A stretch of 11,945 nucleotides of DNA from Azoarcus sp. (GTDB lineage: Bacteria; Pseudomonadota; Gammaproteobacteria; Burkholderiales; Rhodocyclaceae): contig JAITCV010000045.1 of NCBI GenBank assembly GCA_031282905.1, positions 1 to 11,945 on the forward strand. The letters run 5' to 3'. Positions 1-6,274 of this stretch are shown piece after piece; within the stretch, counting starts at the first letter, position 1; the number at the start of each line of letters is the position of its first letter. The notes beneath the pieces are model-generated. The model worked only from the letters and a program-made list of their open reading frames with translations, ran no database searches and was not told the origin of the DNA. The position numbers were made by a program, and so were the translations under genes.

Positions 1-344
1 AATGATAATAGTGGAAGCAATAGAGCTAAAATAGGCACAAATCCAAGACCAAAGGCTAATAGGGCTAGAATTGCCGCCGCTCCTGCTATTCCTTGACTAT
101 GATAATTGTCACTATTTAGGGCACAAGAGAACAAGACAATAATAGCTGCCAACGATGCTCCCATCATAGTCGCATACCAAAGTGGCGCCGAAGCCCACGC
201 TAAAAACAAAGCTATTCCAGCAAACAAGAGCTTTACCATGGCAAATACCGAAAGGAGCAACGTTGGCAATGCCAAACCAAAAGTCCAATCCTTGTGGAGA
301 ACAAGGTAACGACGGCAAGTGCGCCGCAGATCTTCCGCTTTCAA
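1..344 (-). CDS. Polytopic membrane protein, C-terminal end outside the window
   Basis: This frame is open from a TGA at 381-383 to the left edge. It reads as a short charged segment (KAEDLRRTCRRYLVLHKDW) followed by long hydrophobic stretches, LALPTLLLSVFAMVKLLFAG and then IALFLAW, SLAAIIVLFSCAL and AGAAAILALLAFGLGFVPIL. I therefore predict at least three or four membrane segments. The start is uncertain. A TTG at 344 overlaps the TGA stop of the preceding small gene (TTGA) and has purine-rich GGGGCGGAG just before it, although GGAG is only 2 nt from the TTG. An ATG at 239 is in frame but has no Shine-Dalgarno and would cut into the first hydrophobic segment. The frame could also be the tail of a disrupted larger gene. 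I do not recognise a family. Confidence 0.5.
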   Translation of the reverse strand, partial: MKAEDLRRTCRRYLVLHKDWTFGLALPTLLLSVFAMVKLLFAGIALFLAWASAPLWYATMMGASLAAIIVLFSCALNSDNYHSQGIAGAAAILALLAFGLGFVPILALLLPLLS

Positions 345-619
345 TTCTCCGCCCCGGTTGTGGGTTTGGAAATAAGGCTTTCAGTGGTGCTTTTTGCTGG
401 CTCTCGTCCGCTGTTCAGCCTATGCTGGCTTGATGAGTCTATTTCATTATTGCTTTTTCGTATTTTTTCTGGATCAATCCATCCTTTTTTTACAACATAT
501 ATCACTCCAAAAGCAGATGATAAAGCCACACTCAAAACCCTAAGCTCCGCAGAATAGCTAGCTGCTAATGCGAACAAAACAGGACATAATATAAACACAA
601 TATGTAAAAAAATTCTCAT
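341..619 (-). CDS. Small membrane protein, 92 aa, unknown function
   Basis: The ATG at 619 lies 16 nt beyond the stop of the degraded exported protein at 636. The product begins MRIFLHIVFILCPVLFALA, followed by a second hydrophobic stretch VLSVALSSAFGVIYVV and then KKGWIDPEKIRK. This suggests a two-helix membrane hairpin with a charged, polar C-terminal tail of about 40 residues. The codons of the N-terminal half are A+T-rich and those of the tail are GC-richer, which hints at a composite gene. The TGA stop (341-343) overlaps a TTG that may start the next membrane protein, so translational coupling is possible. The start has no convincing Shine-Dalgarno. Small two-helix proteins like this are common as toxin-immunity partners or orphan inner-membrane proteins, but nothing here assigns a function. 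Confidence 0.5.
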   Translation of the reverse strand: MRIFLHIVFILCPVLFALAASYSAELRVLSVALSSAFGVIYVVKKGWIDPEKIRKSNNEIDSSSQHRLNSGREPAKSTTESLISKPTTGAEN

Positions 620-635
620 ATCATAACAACCCAAA

Positions 636-1092
636 TCAGCCCAGCGCCTTGCCCGCGGCCTCGGATTGCGGAGAAACCTCCGCCAGCGCTTCCAGCGCCA
701 CGGCGGCATCCAGCACATTGCTCGGATATCCCGCAATCGCCATCCCGGTTCTGCAGCGCCAGAAGCCGTTCCAACTCCGCCACGGGCGACGCTCCCGTTT
801 GCCGCATCGCGGTGATCTTGCGCGCGAGCAGATCACTTGCCACGGGCTGCGCGTCGAGCGCCAGATCGCGCAAGGCGGCGAGCAAGGCTTGCCCCAGTTG
901 GTGATAGGTCGTCAGGGCTTCGGCTTGTCCCTGGCGGGGAAACGGGACATTGGCAACCAGCGCGCCACTCGCGCCGCTTCGCGTGTCCAGCCACGCCAGA
1001 CCGTGCTGGATCGCTGGTGAAAACGCATGCGCGGGCGCACCCAACAGGCAAAGCACGGAGAAAAACAATACAACAGACCGAATCCCTTGCAT
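636..1092 (-). pseudogene. Truncated, frameshifted exported protein with prenyltransferase/squalene-cyclase-like repeat
   Basis: From ATG 1092 the product starts with a clear signal peptide, MQGIRSVVLFFSVLCLLGAP followed by AHA, with likely cleavage after residue 23. It continues with IQHGLAWLDTRSGASGAL and reaches LERLLALQNRDGD, the usual entry to an alpha/alpha-toroid repeat of the prenyltransferase/squalene-oxidase type. There the frame breaks, at about 735-745. The expected continuation, AGYPSNVLDAAVALEALAEV, is read in another frame and ends at a TGA (636-638). Such N-terminal modules, as I recall, precede very large repeat exoproteins in betaproteobacteria and are normally followed by many more repeats. 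Here only about 150 codons remain, so I call it a remnant. An in-frame ATG at 1104 is an alternative start. A sequencing indel could explain the frameshift but not the early end. Confidence 0.6.
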
Positions 1093-1115
1093 CACCGCGC
1101 CCATCCAATCCGTTT

Positions 1116-1173
1116 GCTGGAAAATGCCAGCCACCTTATACAAACGGAGTCCGTCTGTAAACAAAAATCGCGC
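1116..1173 (-). repeat. 58-bp direct repeat, copy A, with promoter-like core
   Basis: This segment matches 1529-1586 at about 52 of 58 positions by eye, in the same orientation. On the minus strand it contains TTGTTT, an 18-nt spacer and TATAAG, arranged like a weak sigma70 promoter pointing at the signal-peptide gene that starts at 1092. An imperfect palindrome, ACAAACGGAGTCCGTCTGT, lies across the spacer. The near end folds as GCTGG-CATTTT-CCAGC. The same stretch can also be read in frame (RFLFTDGLRLYKVAGIFQ), so the duplication may be an old coding segment rather than a regulator. Seen directly: the duplication. Inferred: the promoter role. Confidence 0.6.
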
Positions 1174-1263
1174 AGGCGCCGGATCATGCTTGTACGGTTC
1201 GCTCATGCTGGCGGCTTGCTTACTTCACGGGATGGCGGCCAGTTTCGGCAATCATCAATTGCT

Positions 1264-1461
1264 TCACGTATCTGATATGAAATAACATAAAAGCACTATA
1301 AGAGCCACGCAGGAAACACTCACGCATACTCCAAATAAATATATATCCGCATTAAGCATCCAAGCAGTCCACGCAGGCATCATAACAAGAACAAACCTGC
1401 AAATTACTACCACAAGCTTATATACAAGGCCAATAATATACCTCCACGAATGTTCTTTCAT
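1264..1461 (-). CDS. Small membrane protein, 65 aa, coupled to the upstream 30-codon ORF
   Basis: The product starts MKEHSWRYIIGLVYKLVVVI and has two predicted membrane helices, around IGLVYKLVVVICRFVLVMM and LFGVCVSVSCVALIVLLCYF, joined by a short loop (AWTAWMLNADI). I chose ATG 1461 because it overlaps the TGA stop of the upstream hydrophobic ORF as ATGA, a common sign of translational coupling, and because a GGAG lies 12 nt upstream. A GTG at 1479 would add six residues (MECIFF). The gene is strongly A+T-rich compared with the gsh block, which suggests acquisition by transfer. The function is unknown. Its overall shape resembles the 92-aa protein at 341-619, but I see no clear sequence similarity between the two. 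Confidence 0.45.
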   Translation of the reverse strand: MKEHSWRYIIGLVYKLVVVICRFVLVMMPAWTAWMLNADIYLFGVCVSVSCVALIVLLCYFISDT

Positions 1462-1550
1462 AAAAAATATGCACTCCACAGAGTAGACAACACCCCCAAC
1501 ACCGTTCCAAGAACAACAAATACAGAAAGCTGAAAAATGCCAGCCACCAT
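1458..1550 (-). CDS. Possible 30-aa hydrophobic microprotein
   Basis: From ATG 1550 the frame reads MVAGIFQLSVFVVLGTVLGV and continues LSTLWSAYFL before a TGA at 1458-1460. Almost the whole product is one membrane-spanning helix. Its stop overlaps the start of the 65-aa membrane protein (ATGA). The first codons lie inside repeat copy B. In copy A the matching frame has AAG in place of ATG and continues into the signal-peptide gene. The same frame is open upstream to about 1640 (including SLVLTESARFLFTSGFCLY), so this could instead be the end of a longer broken gene. No Shine-Dalgarno is visible, so expression is a guess. Confidence 0.3.
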   Translation of the reverse strand: MVAGIFQLSVFVVLGTVLGVLSTLWSAYFL

Positions 1551-1586
1551 ATACAAACAGAATCCGCTTGTAAACAAAAATCGCGC
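1529..1586 (-). repeat. 58-bp direct repeat, copy B
   Basis: This is the second copy of the segment at 1116-1173, offset by 413 bp. On the minus strand it keeps TTGTTT, the 18-nt spacer and TATATG, and the hairpin GCTGG-CATTTT-TCAGC with a G-U pair replacing G-C. The palindrome is weaker here (ACAAACAGAATCCGCTTGT). It precedes the two small hydrophobic ORFs, as copy A precedes the signal-peptide gene, so both units may have inherited the same leader. Similarity falls off sharply on both sides. Confidence 0.6.
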
Positions 1587-1692
1587 CGACTCGGTCAGTA
1601 CGAGCGATCCGCCAGACACACGGTGAGATATATGCAATAATAATTCAACGACATTTATCTATAACAAGTATTTTCGGGCAAAAGTTGGGCAT

Positions 1693-1720
1693 GTCTTATT
1701 TTTGTTGTCTTATTTTTATT
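1693..1720. repeat. Short tandem repeat, two 14-bp units
   Basis: GTCTTATTTTTGTT is followed directly by GTCTTATTTTTATT, two units with one mismatch. They lie in an A+T-rich stretch (about 1590-1740) that holds no other feature I can support. The repeat falls at the 3' end of the ORF at 1696-1926, so the last codons of that ORF are made of repeat sequence. Confidence 0.5.
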
Positions 1721-1926
1721 AGGCAACAAAATACGTTTATATCATGCAGTCCGACCCAGAACGTATTCGGTATGCGGACGTACATGCCCATCGGTCCGAT
1801 ATCCTGATGCGCCAAATTGGCGGTTTTCAGGTCGATCCATCGCGGAATTGACCGCCCGATAGGCGTCGCGTCCAGCCCGGAGTATTTCGGCGACACCGGC
1901 GAAAAACTGATGCTCGCTTGGCGCAT
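1696..1926 (-). CDS. Hypothetical protein, 76 aa, possibly a truncated gene
   Basis: The ATG at 1926 lies 15 nt after the TGA of the nuclease-fold gene. The first 55 or so codons have strong G/C preference at third positions and encode a plausible soluble sequence, including SPVSPKYSGLDATPIGRSIP, RWIDLKTANLAHQDIGPMG and MYVRIPNTFWVGLH. The last 15 or so codons (NVFCCLIKIRQQK) are A+T-rich and run into a tandem repeat before TAA. This abrupt change suggests that the true 3' end was replaced by foreign A+T-rich DNA. I do not recognise the family. There is no clear Shine-Dalgarno, so it may be a fragment without a function. Confidence 0.35.
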   Translation of the reverse strand: MRQASISFSPVSPKYSGLDATPIGRSIPRWIDLKTANLAHQDIGPMGMYVRIPNTFWVGLHDINVFCCLIKIRQQK

Positions 1927-1941
1927 TTCACACGGTGACGA

Positions 1942-2541
1942 TCATTTGCAGCCCGAGCGTCCGGGGTGTTGCCGTCGCCATGTCCATGGCGCTTGCGGTT
2001 TTTTGTCTGCCCACAAGCCGCGGCGGGCAGCCGCGGCTTGCCGCTCCAGGGCCTTGAGCGAGGTGTCCTTGGCGTAACGGGCGTAGTACCAGGCAAAGCC
2101 TCGGCGCAACTGGATGCGGTTTACTGTTTCCGCGCTGCCGTCGATCCTGACCCTGCCCACGCTGCGGCCATATTGGTCGATGTCGATGACCTCGACCGTG
2201 GCGCGCTGGTTCAGGGCAAGTTCGATGAGCGAGCGCCGCGCCTGCGCGCCATAACGTTGGCATTTTTCCGGCGCGTCGATTTCGGCGAGGCGCACGACGA
2301 TCCGGCGGCCCTGTTTGTTGCGCAGGGTAAGAGTATCGCCATCGGCGACCGCAACCACGGTGCCGACCTGCTTGCGGGCCGTGGGTGCGGCCAGGGCAAG
2401 ACCAATGGAAATGACAAACAGGAGAAGCCCGGCGAATGCGCCGGACAGCAGTCCGGACCATGCCATCGAGATTGGCAGGCTGCCGCGCGAAGCCCGCGCA
2501 TTTTCCAGGAAAACCGGCGGCTTGCCGCTGATGATTTCCAT
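1942..2541 (-). CDS. Thermonuclease-fold (SNase-like) protein, secreted or membrane-anchored
   Basis: The protein (199 aa from ATG 2541) has a hydrophobic segment, LLSGAFAGLLLFVISIGLAL, ending ALAAPTA, followed by an OB-fold nuclease domain. Family features are VGTVVAVADGDTLTLRN, VRLAEIDAPE and YGRSVGRV. These hold the counterparts of the staphylococcal nuclease catalytic residues: Arg84, Asp89, Glu92 and Arg126 here. The C-terminus GLWADKKPQAPWTWRR is typical of proteobacterial relatives, so the gene appears intact. The predicted activity is Ca2+-dependent phosphodiester cleavage of DNA or RNA outside the cytoplasm. The start is uncertain: ATG 2466 gives a shorter leader directly before the hydrophobic segment, and the frame is open up to 2685. 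None of these has a good Shine-Dalgarno. A gap of about 170 bp separates it from apbE, so co-transcription is possible but not shown. Confidence 0.8.
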   Translation of the reverse strand: MEIISGKPPVFLENARASRGSLPISMAWSGLLSGAFAGLLLFVISIGLALAAPTARKQVGTVVAVADGDTLTLRNKQGRRIVVRLAEIDAPEKCQRYGAQARRSLIELALNQRATVEVIDIDQYGRSVGRVRIDGSAETVNRIQLRRGFAWYYARYAKDTSLKALERQAAAARRGLWADKKPQAPWTWRRQHPGRSGCK

Positions 2542-2714
2542 ATCATGACAAGCCGCCAAATATCGATGGCATGGGGATGTTGGGGTGGGGGTGCGTACCC
2601 GGCTGACGATCGATGCCGTCTTTCCGGTTTGATTTTTGGCCATTTTCACGAAACGCGATGAGTGGAACAAATGGTTTATCTGCATGAGCGCGATAGATTG
2701 AATCTATGAACTGT

Positions 2715-3746
2715 TCAGTCGACCACGGTCATGTCTACCGCAAGCGGAAATTCGAGACGTGCCCGGAGCGCGCGCGTGACTTCGATGCGCCCGTCCGCGG
2801 CCACGCGCAATGCGTGATCGATGGCGAAATGACGGGTTTGTTCACGCCAGCCCTCGCCCGCCAGATAGGCTGGTTTGCTGGCGGCGTCCGACAGGGTGCC
2901 GGCCTGCGCGCGGGCGCTCACCAGCACGGTCAGCGCCTGGGTGCCGTGCGCGGGTTCCCCGGTGCGCGGATCGAGCAGGTGGGCGTAACGCACGCCGTCG
3001 AGTTCGAAATAACGTTGGTAATCGCCCGAGGTGCCCACCGCCTCGCCATCGTAGAGCGGCATCGTCGCCAGGGGACGCGGTTCGCGTGGATGCTGGATGC
3101 CGATGCGCCACGGTCGCCCGCCTTTCTGGCCCAGGGCGAGGATATTGCCGCCGATGTTGATCAGCGCGTCATGTATGCCTTCCCGACGCAGGATTTCAGC
3201 GGCACGGTCGAGCGCGTAGCCCTTGGCGTAACCGCCGAGGTCGAGTTGCACCGACGGATTGCGGCTGCCTACTCGCCGACCTTCGATGAGCAGATCGTCG
3301 ATGCGCGGATGTTGCGCGATGAGCGCGGCAAGCCGTTGGGGGTCGGGCCGTTTCGGCTCGAAAGTGTCGGTGTGAAAGCCCCAGAGTTCGATCAGCGCGC
3401 CCAGCGCGGGCTCGAACAAACCGTCTCCAGTGGCGGCCAAGCGCTGGGCGTCGCTTAGCATCGCCGCGAGTTCGTCCGAAACTTCCAGCGTTTCCCCGCG
3501 CGCGATCGCCGCGTTCAACGCGGTCAGTTCCGAAGGTTCCCAAGCGTGATAGGCGCGATGCAGACGGTCGAATTCGCGCAGCACCGCCGCCATCGCCGCG
3601 TCGGCCCGCCGCGCTTCGCCGCCATGAACCGCGACATCCACGCGGGTGCCGAAAACATAGGCTTCACGGTGAAACACCTGCTCGCGGGAACAACCGCCGC
3701 CCAATATCCATGCGAACGACATCAGCAACGAGATCAGCGCGCGCAC
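2715..3746 (-). CDS. apbE: FAD:protein FMN transferase (ApbE family), probable lipoprotein
   Basis: ApbE proteins move FMN from FAD onto Ser/Thr of exported flavoproteins such as NqrB, NqrC and RnfG, with Mg2+. The GTG start at 3746 lies inside gshB (13-bp overlap) and has GGAG 5 nt upstream (GGAGAAGCTGTG), so the two genes look translationally coupled. The N-terminus is VRALISLLMSFAWILGGGC, a short signal with a lipobox-like LGGGC and acceptor Cys19; three glycines before the Cys are unusual. Family motifs follow: FGTRVDV (32-38), DGLFEPALGAL (108-118), LDLGGYAKGYALD (168-180), INIGGNILALG (196-206), TSGDYQRYF (239-247), HLLDPRTGEP (256-265) and the metal-site region SDAASKP (286-292). In the last, Asp287 is kept, but a Thr found nearby in many members is Lys. 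The length of 343 aa is normal. ATG 3722 is an alternative start but would leave a very short signal. Confidence 0.9.
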   Translation of the reverse strand: MRALISLLMSFAWILGGGCSREQVFHREAYVFGTRVDVAVHGGEARRADAAMAAVLREFDRLHRAYHAWEPSELTALNAAIARGETLEVSDELAAMLSDAQRLAATGDGLFEPALGALIELWGFHTDTFEPKRPDPQRLAALIAQHPRIDDLLIEGRRVGSRNPSVQLDLGGYAKGYALDRAAEILRREGIHDALINIGGNILALGQKGGRPWRIGIQHPREPRPLATMPLYDGEAVGTSGDYQRYFELDGVRYAHLLDPRTGEPAHGTQALTVLVSARAQAGTLSDAASKPAYLAGEGWREQTRHFAIDHALRVAADGRIEVTRALRARLEFPLAVDMTVVD

Positions 3747-4699
3747 AGCTTCTCCAGTGTGTCGATGACCAGCGCGGCGGCGTCGAACCCTTGTTGCACG
3801 GCGATTTCGACCATGCAGGTCGGGCTGGTGACATTGATTTCGGTGAGGTGTCCGTCGATGATGTCGAGCCCAACGATCAGCAGCCCCCGCTGCCACAGGA
3901 TGGGGGCGAGAAAACCGGCGATTTCCCATTCGCGCACGGTGAGCGGCATCGCCACGCCGCGCCCGCCCGCGGCGAGATTGCCACGGTTCTCGCCTTCGCG
4001 CGGGATGCGCGCCAGCGCATACGGCACGATTTCGCCACCGATGATCAGCACCCGCTTGTCGCCCTCACGGATGCCAGGAAGATAACGTTGCGCCATGATC
4101 GTGCGCGCGCCGTTTTCGGTCAGGGTCTCGACGATGACGTTGCGATTGGAGTCATGGGCGGCGACACGAAAGATCTGGCTGCCTCCCATGCCATCGAGCG
4201 GCTTGAGGATGACGTCGCCGATTTCGTCGATGAAATCATGGATGTCCGCCGCCGCCCGCGCCACCAGCGTGGTCGCGGTGAATTGGGGAAATTCGGCAAT
4301 CGCCAGCTTTTCGGAATGGTCGCGCACCGCGCGCGGCGCGTTGAACACCCGCGCGCCGGACTGGGCCGCGCGTTCGAGCAGCCAGGTCGCGGCCACGTAT
4401 TCGAAATCGAAGGGCGGATCCTGGCGCATCAGAACGGCATCAAAGCCGGTAAGCGGGCGGATTTCCGGCTCGCCGGCGGTAAACCAGTCATGCGTATCGC
4501 CCGTGGCGTCATGGGGAACGATCTGCCGCGCCCGCGCGCAGACCGTTCCCTCGCGCCAGGTGAGGTCTTCGCGCAGGATGGCCCATGCGCGATGGTCGCG
4601 CGCATGGGCGGCGCGCATCATCGCCACGCTGGAATCCTTGTAGGGCTTGAGTCCGTCCAACGGGTCGGTGATGAAGGCAAGGTCAAGCGTGGTGCTCAT
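3734..4699 (-). CDS. gshB: Glutathione synthetase
   Basis: GshB joins gamma-glutamylcysteine and glycine with ATP to form glutathione in the cytoplasm. The 321-aa length matches the family. Visible ATP-grasp features are FITDPLDGLKPYKDSS near the N-terminus (9-24), MRQDPPFD (91-98), the nucleotide-binding loop KPLDGMGGSQIF (166-177), QRYLPGIREGDKRVL (204-218), the glycine-rich segment ENRGNLAAGGRG (237-248) and LDIIDGHLTEINVTSPTC (278-295). The Cys after NVTSPT is usual, as I recall, in betaproteobacterial copies. ATG 4699 has AGGAG 7 nt upstream. The gene lies 48 bp downstream of gshA and overlaps apbE at its end, so the three probably form one transcript. In many betaproteobacteria phosphotransferase-system genes follow gshB; here apbE does. 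Confidence 0.95.
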   Translation of the reverse strand: MSTTLDLAFITDPLDGLKPYKDSSVAMMRAAHARDHRAWAILREDLTWREGTVCARARQIVPHDATGDTHDWFTAGEPEIRPLTGFDAVLMRQDPPFDFEYVAATWLLERAAQSGARVFNAPRAVRDHSEKLAIAEFPQFTATTLVARAAADIHDFIDEIGDVILKPLDGMGGSQIFRVAAHDSNRNVIVETLTENGARTIMAQRYLPGIREGDKRVLIIGGEIVPYALARIPREGENRGNLAAGGRGVAMPLTVREWEIAGFLAPILWQRGLLIVGLDIIDGHLTEINVTSPTCMVEIAVQQGFDAAALVIDTLEKLCAR

Positions 4700-4706
4700 G
4701 ATCAGA

Positions 4707-4711
4707 CTCCT
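4707..4711 (-). promoter_or_regulatory. Ribosome binding site of gshB
   Basis: AGGAG on the minus strand, 7 nt before ATG 4699. It fixes the gshB start and contrasts with gshA, which has no recognisable Shine-Dalgarno. Confidence 0.7.
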
Positions 4712-4747
4712 CGGGACTGGCGTGGATGATTTGACGATGCGCCCGTT

Positions 4748-6034
4748 TCAGGTGATGCCGACGGGCGCGGTTTCCTCGATTTCGACCGAAGCGGCGAGCA
4801 GGGCCAGCCGCGCGATGACGCCGTAGGCATAAAAACGGTTGGGCGCGGCATCCGGTGACTGGTTGCAATCCGGCGTGCTACAGGGTGTATCGAACGCCAG
4901 TGAACGAAATTCCATGCCTGGAGCATTGAGATTCTCATCGCGCCCACGCACGGTGTTCACGCGGTAGAACCCGCCCACCACGTAGTGGTCAATCATATAG
5001 ACCACGGGTTCGGCGACCGCGCCATCGACCGTCTCGATGGTGCGCACGCCTTCCTGGATGATGACCTCCTCGACCTGCATGCCCTCCTTCCCCACCGCCA
5101 TCTTGTTGCGCTGGCGCCGGTTGAGCCCCACGACCTCGGCGGCATCCCTGACCGTCATGACGCCCATGCCATAGGTTCCGGCATCGGCTTTGACCACCAC
5201 GAAAGGCTCTTCGTCGATATCATATTCGCGATATTTGGCGCGGATTTCGGCGAGCAGGCCGTCAACATGATGGGCGAGGCATTCCTCGCCGGCGCGCTCG
5301 TGGAAATTCACTTCGCTGCACCGGCGAAAGGCCGGGCAGATCCGCCACGGGTCGATGCCAATTGCTTGGGAAAAAATCGCCACCACCCGTTCATATACTT
5401 CGGCATGCTTCGATTTGCGCCGCGCGTGCCAGCCAGCATGCAGGGGCGGAATCAGTTGTTCGTCGATTCCGCGCAGGATGTCCGGCACTCCGCCGGAAAG
5501 ATCGTTGTTGAGCAGCACGGCACAAGGAGGATCGAAGCCATCCAGGCCAAGGCGCGCGCCTTGGCGTCGCAGTGGTTCCAGGGTAAGGCTTGCGCCTTCG
5601 CCAATGTCCAGCGCCGTGGGCGCGGTGATGTCGGGCAACAGGCTGCCGATTCGTACCTCCAGTCCGGTCATGCGCAGGATGGAAACCAGGCAGGCAACGT
5701 TTTGCAGGTAAAAACGGTTGCGGGTGTGATTTTCGGGCACCAGCAGCAACCGGCTGGCATTGGTACACAAGCGCTCGACCGCCGCTTGCGCCGCCTGCAT
5801 GCACAGGGGCAGGAAATCGACATTGAGGTTGTTGAATCCGCCGGGGAACAGATTCATGTCGACCGGCGCGAGCTTGAACCCGGCATTGCGCAGATCGACC
5901 GAGCCATAAAACGGCGGCAGATGATCGCGCCATTGTTCGCGGAACCATTTTTCGATGGTGGTTGCGCGGTCGAGGAATTGCCGTTCCAGTTCTAACAGCG
6001 GACCGGTGAGCGCGGTGGTAAGGCGAGGAACCAT
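4748..6034 (-). CDS. gshA: Glutamate-cysteine ligase, Acidithiobacillus ferrooxidans-type (GshA ATP-grasp family)
   Basis: This enzyme forms gamma-glutamylcysteine from glutamate and cysteine with ATP, the first and usually rate-limiting step of glutathione synthesis. The 428-aa product is not of the E. coli GshA fold but of the family first described in A. ferrooxidans (TIGR02049/PF08886 as I remember them). Signature stretches are FKLAPVDMNLFPGGFNNLN (53-71), VPENHTRNRFYLQNV (99-113), LLNNDLSGGVPDIL (174-187), the glycine-rich VVVKADAGTYGMGVMTV (279-295), VIIQEGVRTIE (324-334) and EPVVYMIDHYVVGGFYRVN (342-360). ATG 6034 follows a leader without a clear Shine-Dalgarno, but no other start suits the conserved N-terminus. 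The adjacent gshB confirms the role. Confidence 0.95.
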   Translation of the reverse strand: MVPRLTTALTGPLLELERQFLDRATTIEKWFREQWRDHLPPFYGSVDLRNAGFKLAPVDMNLFPGGFNNLNVDFLPLCMQAAQAAVERLCTNASRLLLVPENHTRNRFYLQNVACLVSILRMTGLEVRIGSLLPDITAPTALDIGEGASLTLEPLRRQGARLGLDGFDPPCAVLLNNDLSGGVPDILRGIDEQLIPPLHAGWHARRKSKHAEVYERVVAIFSQAIGIDPWRICPAFRRCSEVNFHERAGEECLAHHVDGLLAEIRAKYREYDIDEEPFVVVKADAGTYGMGVMTVRDAAEVVGLNRRQRNKMAVGKEGMQVEEVIIQEGVRTIETVDGAVAEPVVYMIDHYVVGGFYRVNTVRGRDENLNAPGMEFRSLAFDTPCSTPDCNQSPDAAPNRFYAYGVIARLALLAASVEIEETAPVGIT

Positions 6035-6274
6035 GAGCCAAAGGGCCGCGCGAGCGAGCGAGCGGTTTCGTTATTGTTCGAGCGGCGATTTTATTACACC
6101 TGTTGCCGGGCCGTCCCTTCAGGGTCGGATACCAAGGGGGGTTTTCGATTGTTCACCCACTCGGCTCCGCTTCTTCCCGAAGGCTGCAACCCGCTTCCTG
6201 CTTCGAGTTCGCCCGGTAAGTCATGATCGGCGCCAGCGCTTCGGCGGGGAGCGGTGTCGGATCGTTGGATGAAC
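6035..6274. other. Intergenic region upstream of gshA
   Basis: This stretch of 240 bp separates the metallophosphoesterase stop from the gshA start and must hold the gshA promoter if the gene has its own. On the minus strand an A+T-rich patch (GTAATAAAATCG, about 6090-6101) could serve as a -10 region, but I see no matching -35. A short CGAG tetranucleotide run (three and a half units, about 6050-6063) sits in the leader. A minus-strand frame is open through most of the region (AEWVNNRKPPLVSDPEGTA), but it continues an antisense frame from within the next gene and looks non-coding. Confidence 0.4.

Noticed and set aside
3710..4729. Plus-strand frame of 339 codons over gshB
   Set aside because: It is antisense to an intact glutathione synthetase with all its ATP-grasp motifs.
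4985..5995. Plus-strand frame of 336 codons over gshA
   Set aside because: It is antisense to a fully conserved GshA and has no domain or Shine-Dalgarno; a typical shadow in GC-rich DNA.
6050..6063. CGAG tetranucleotide run as a phase-variation switch for gshA
   Set aside because: It has only about three and a half units, too few for frequent slippage, and lies outside the coding frame.
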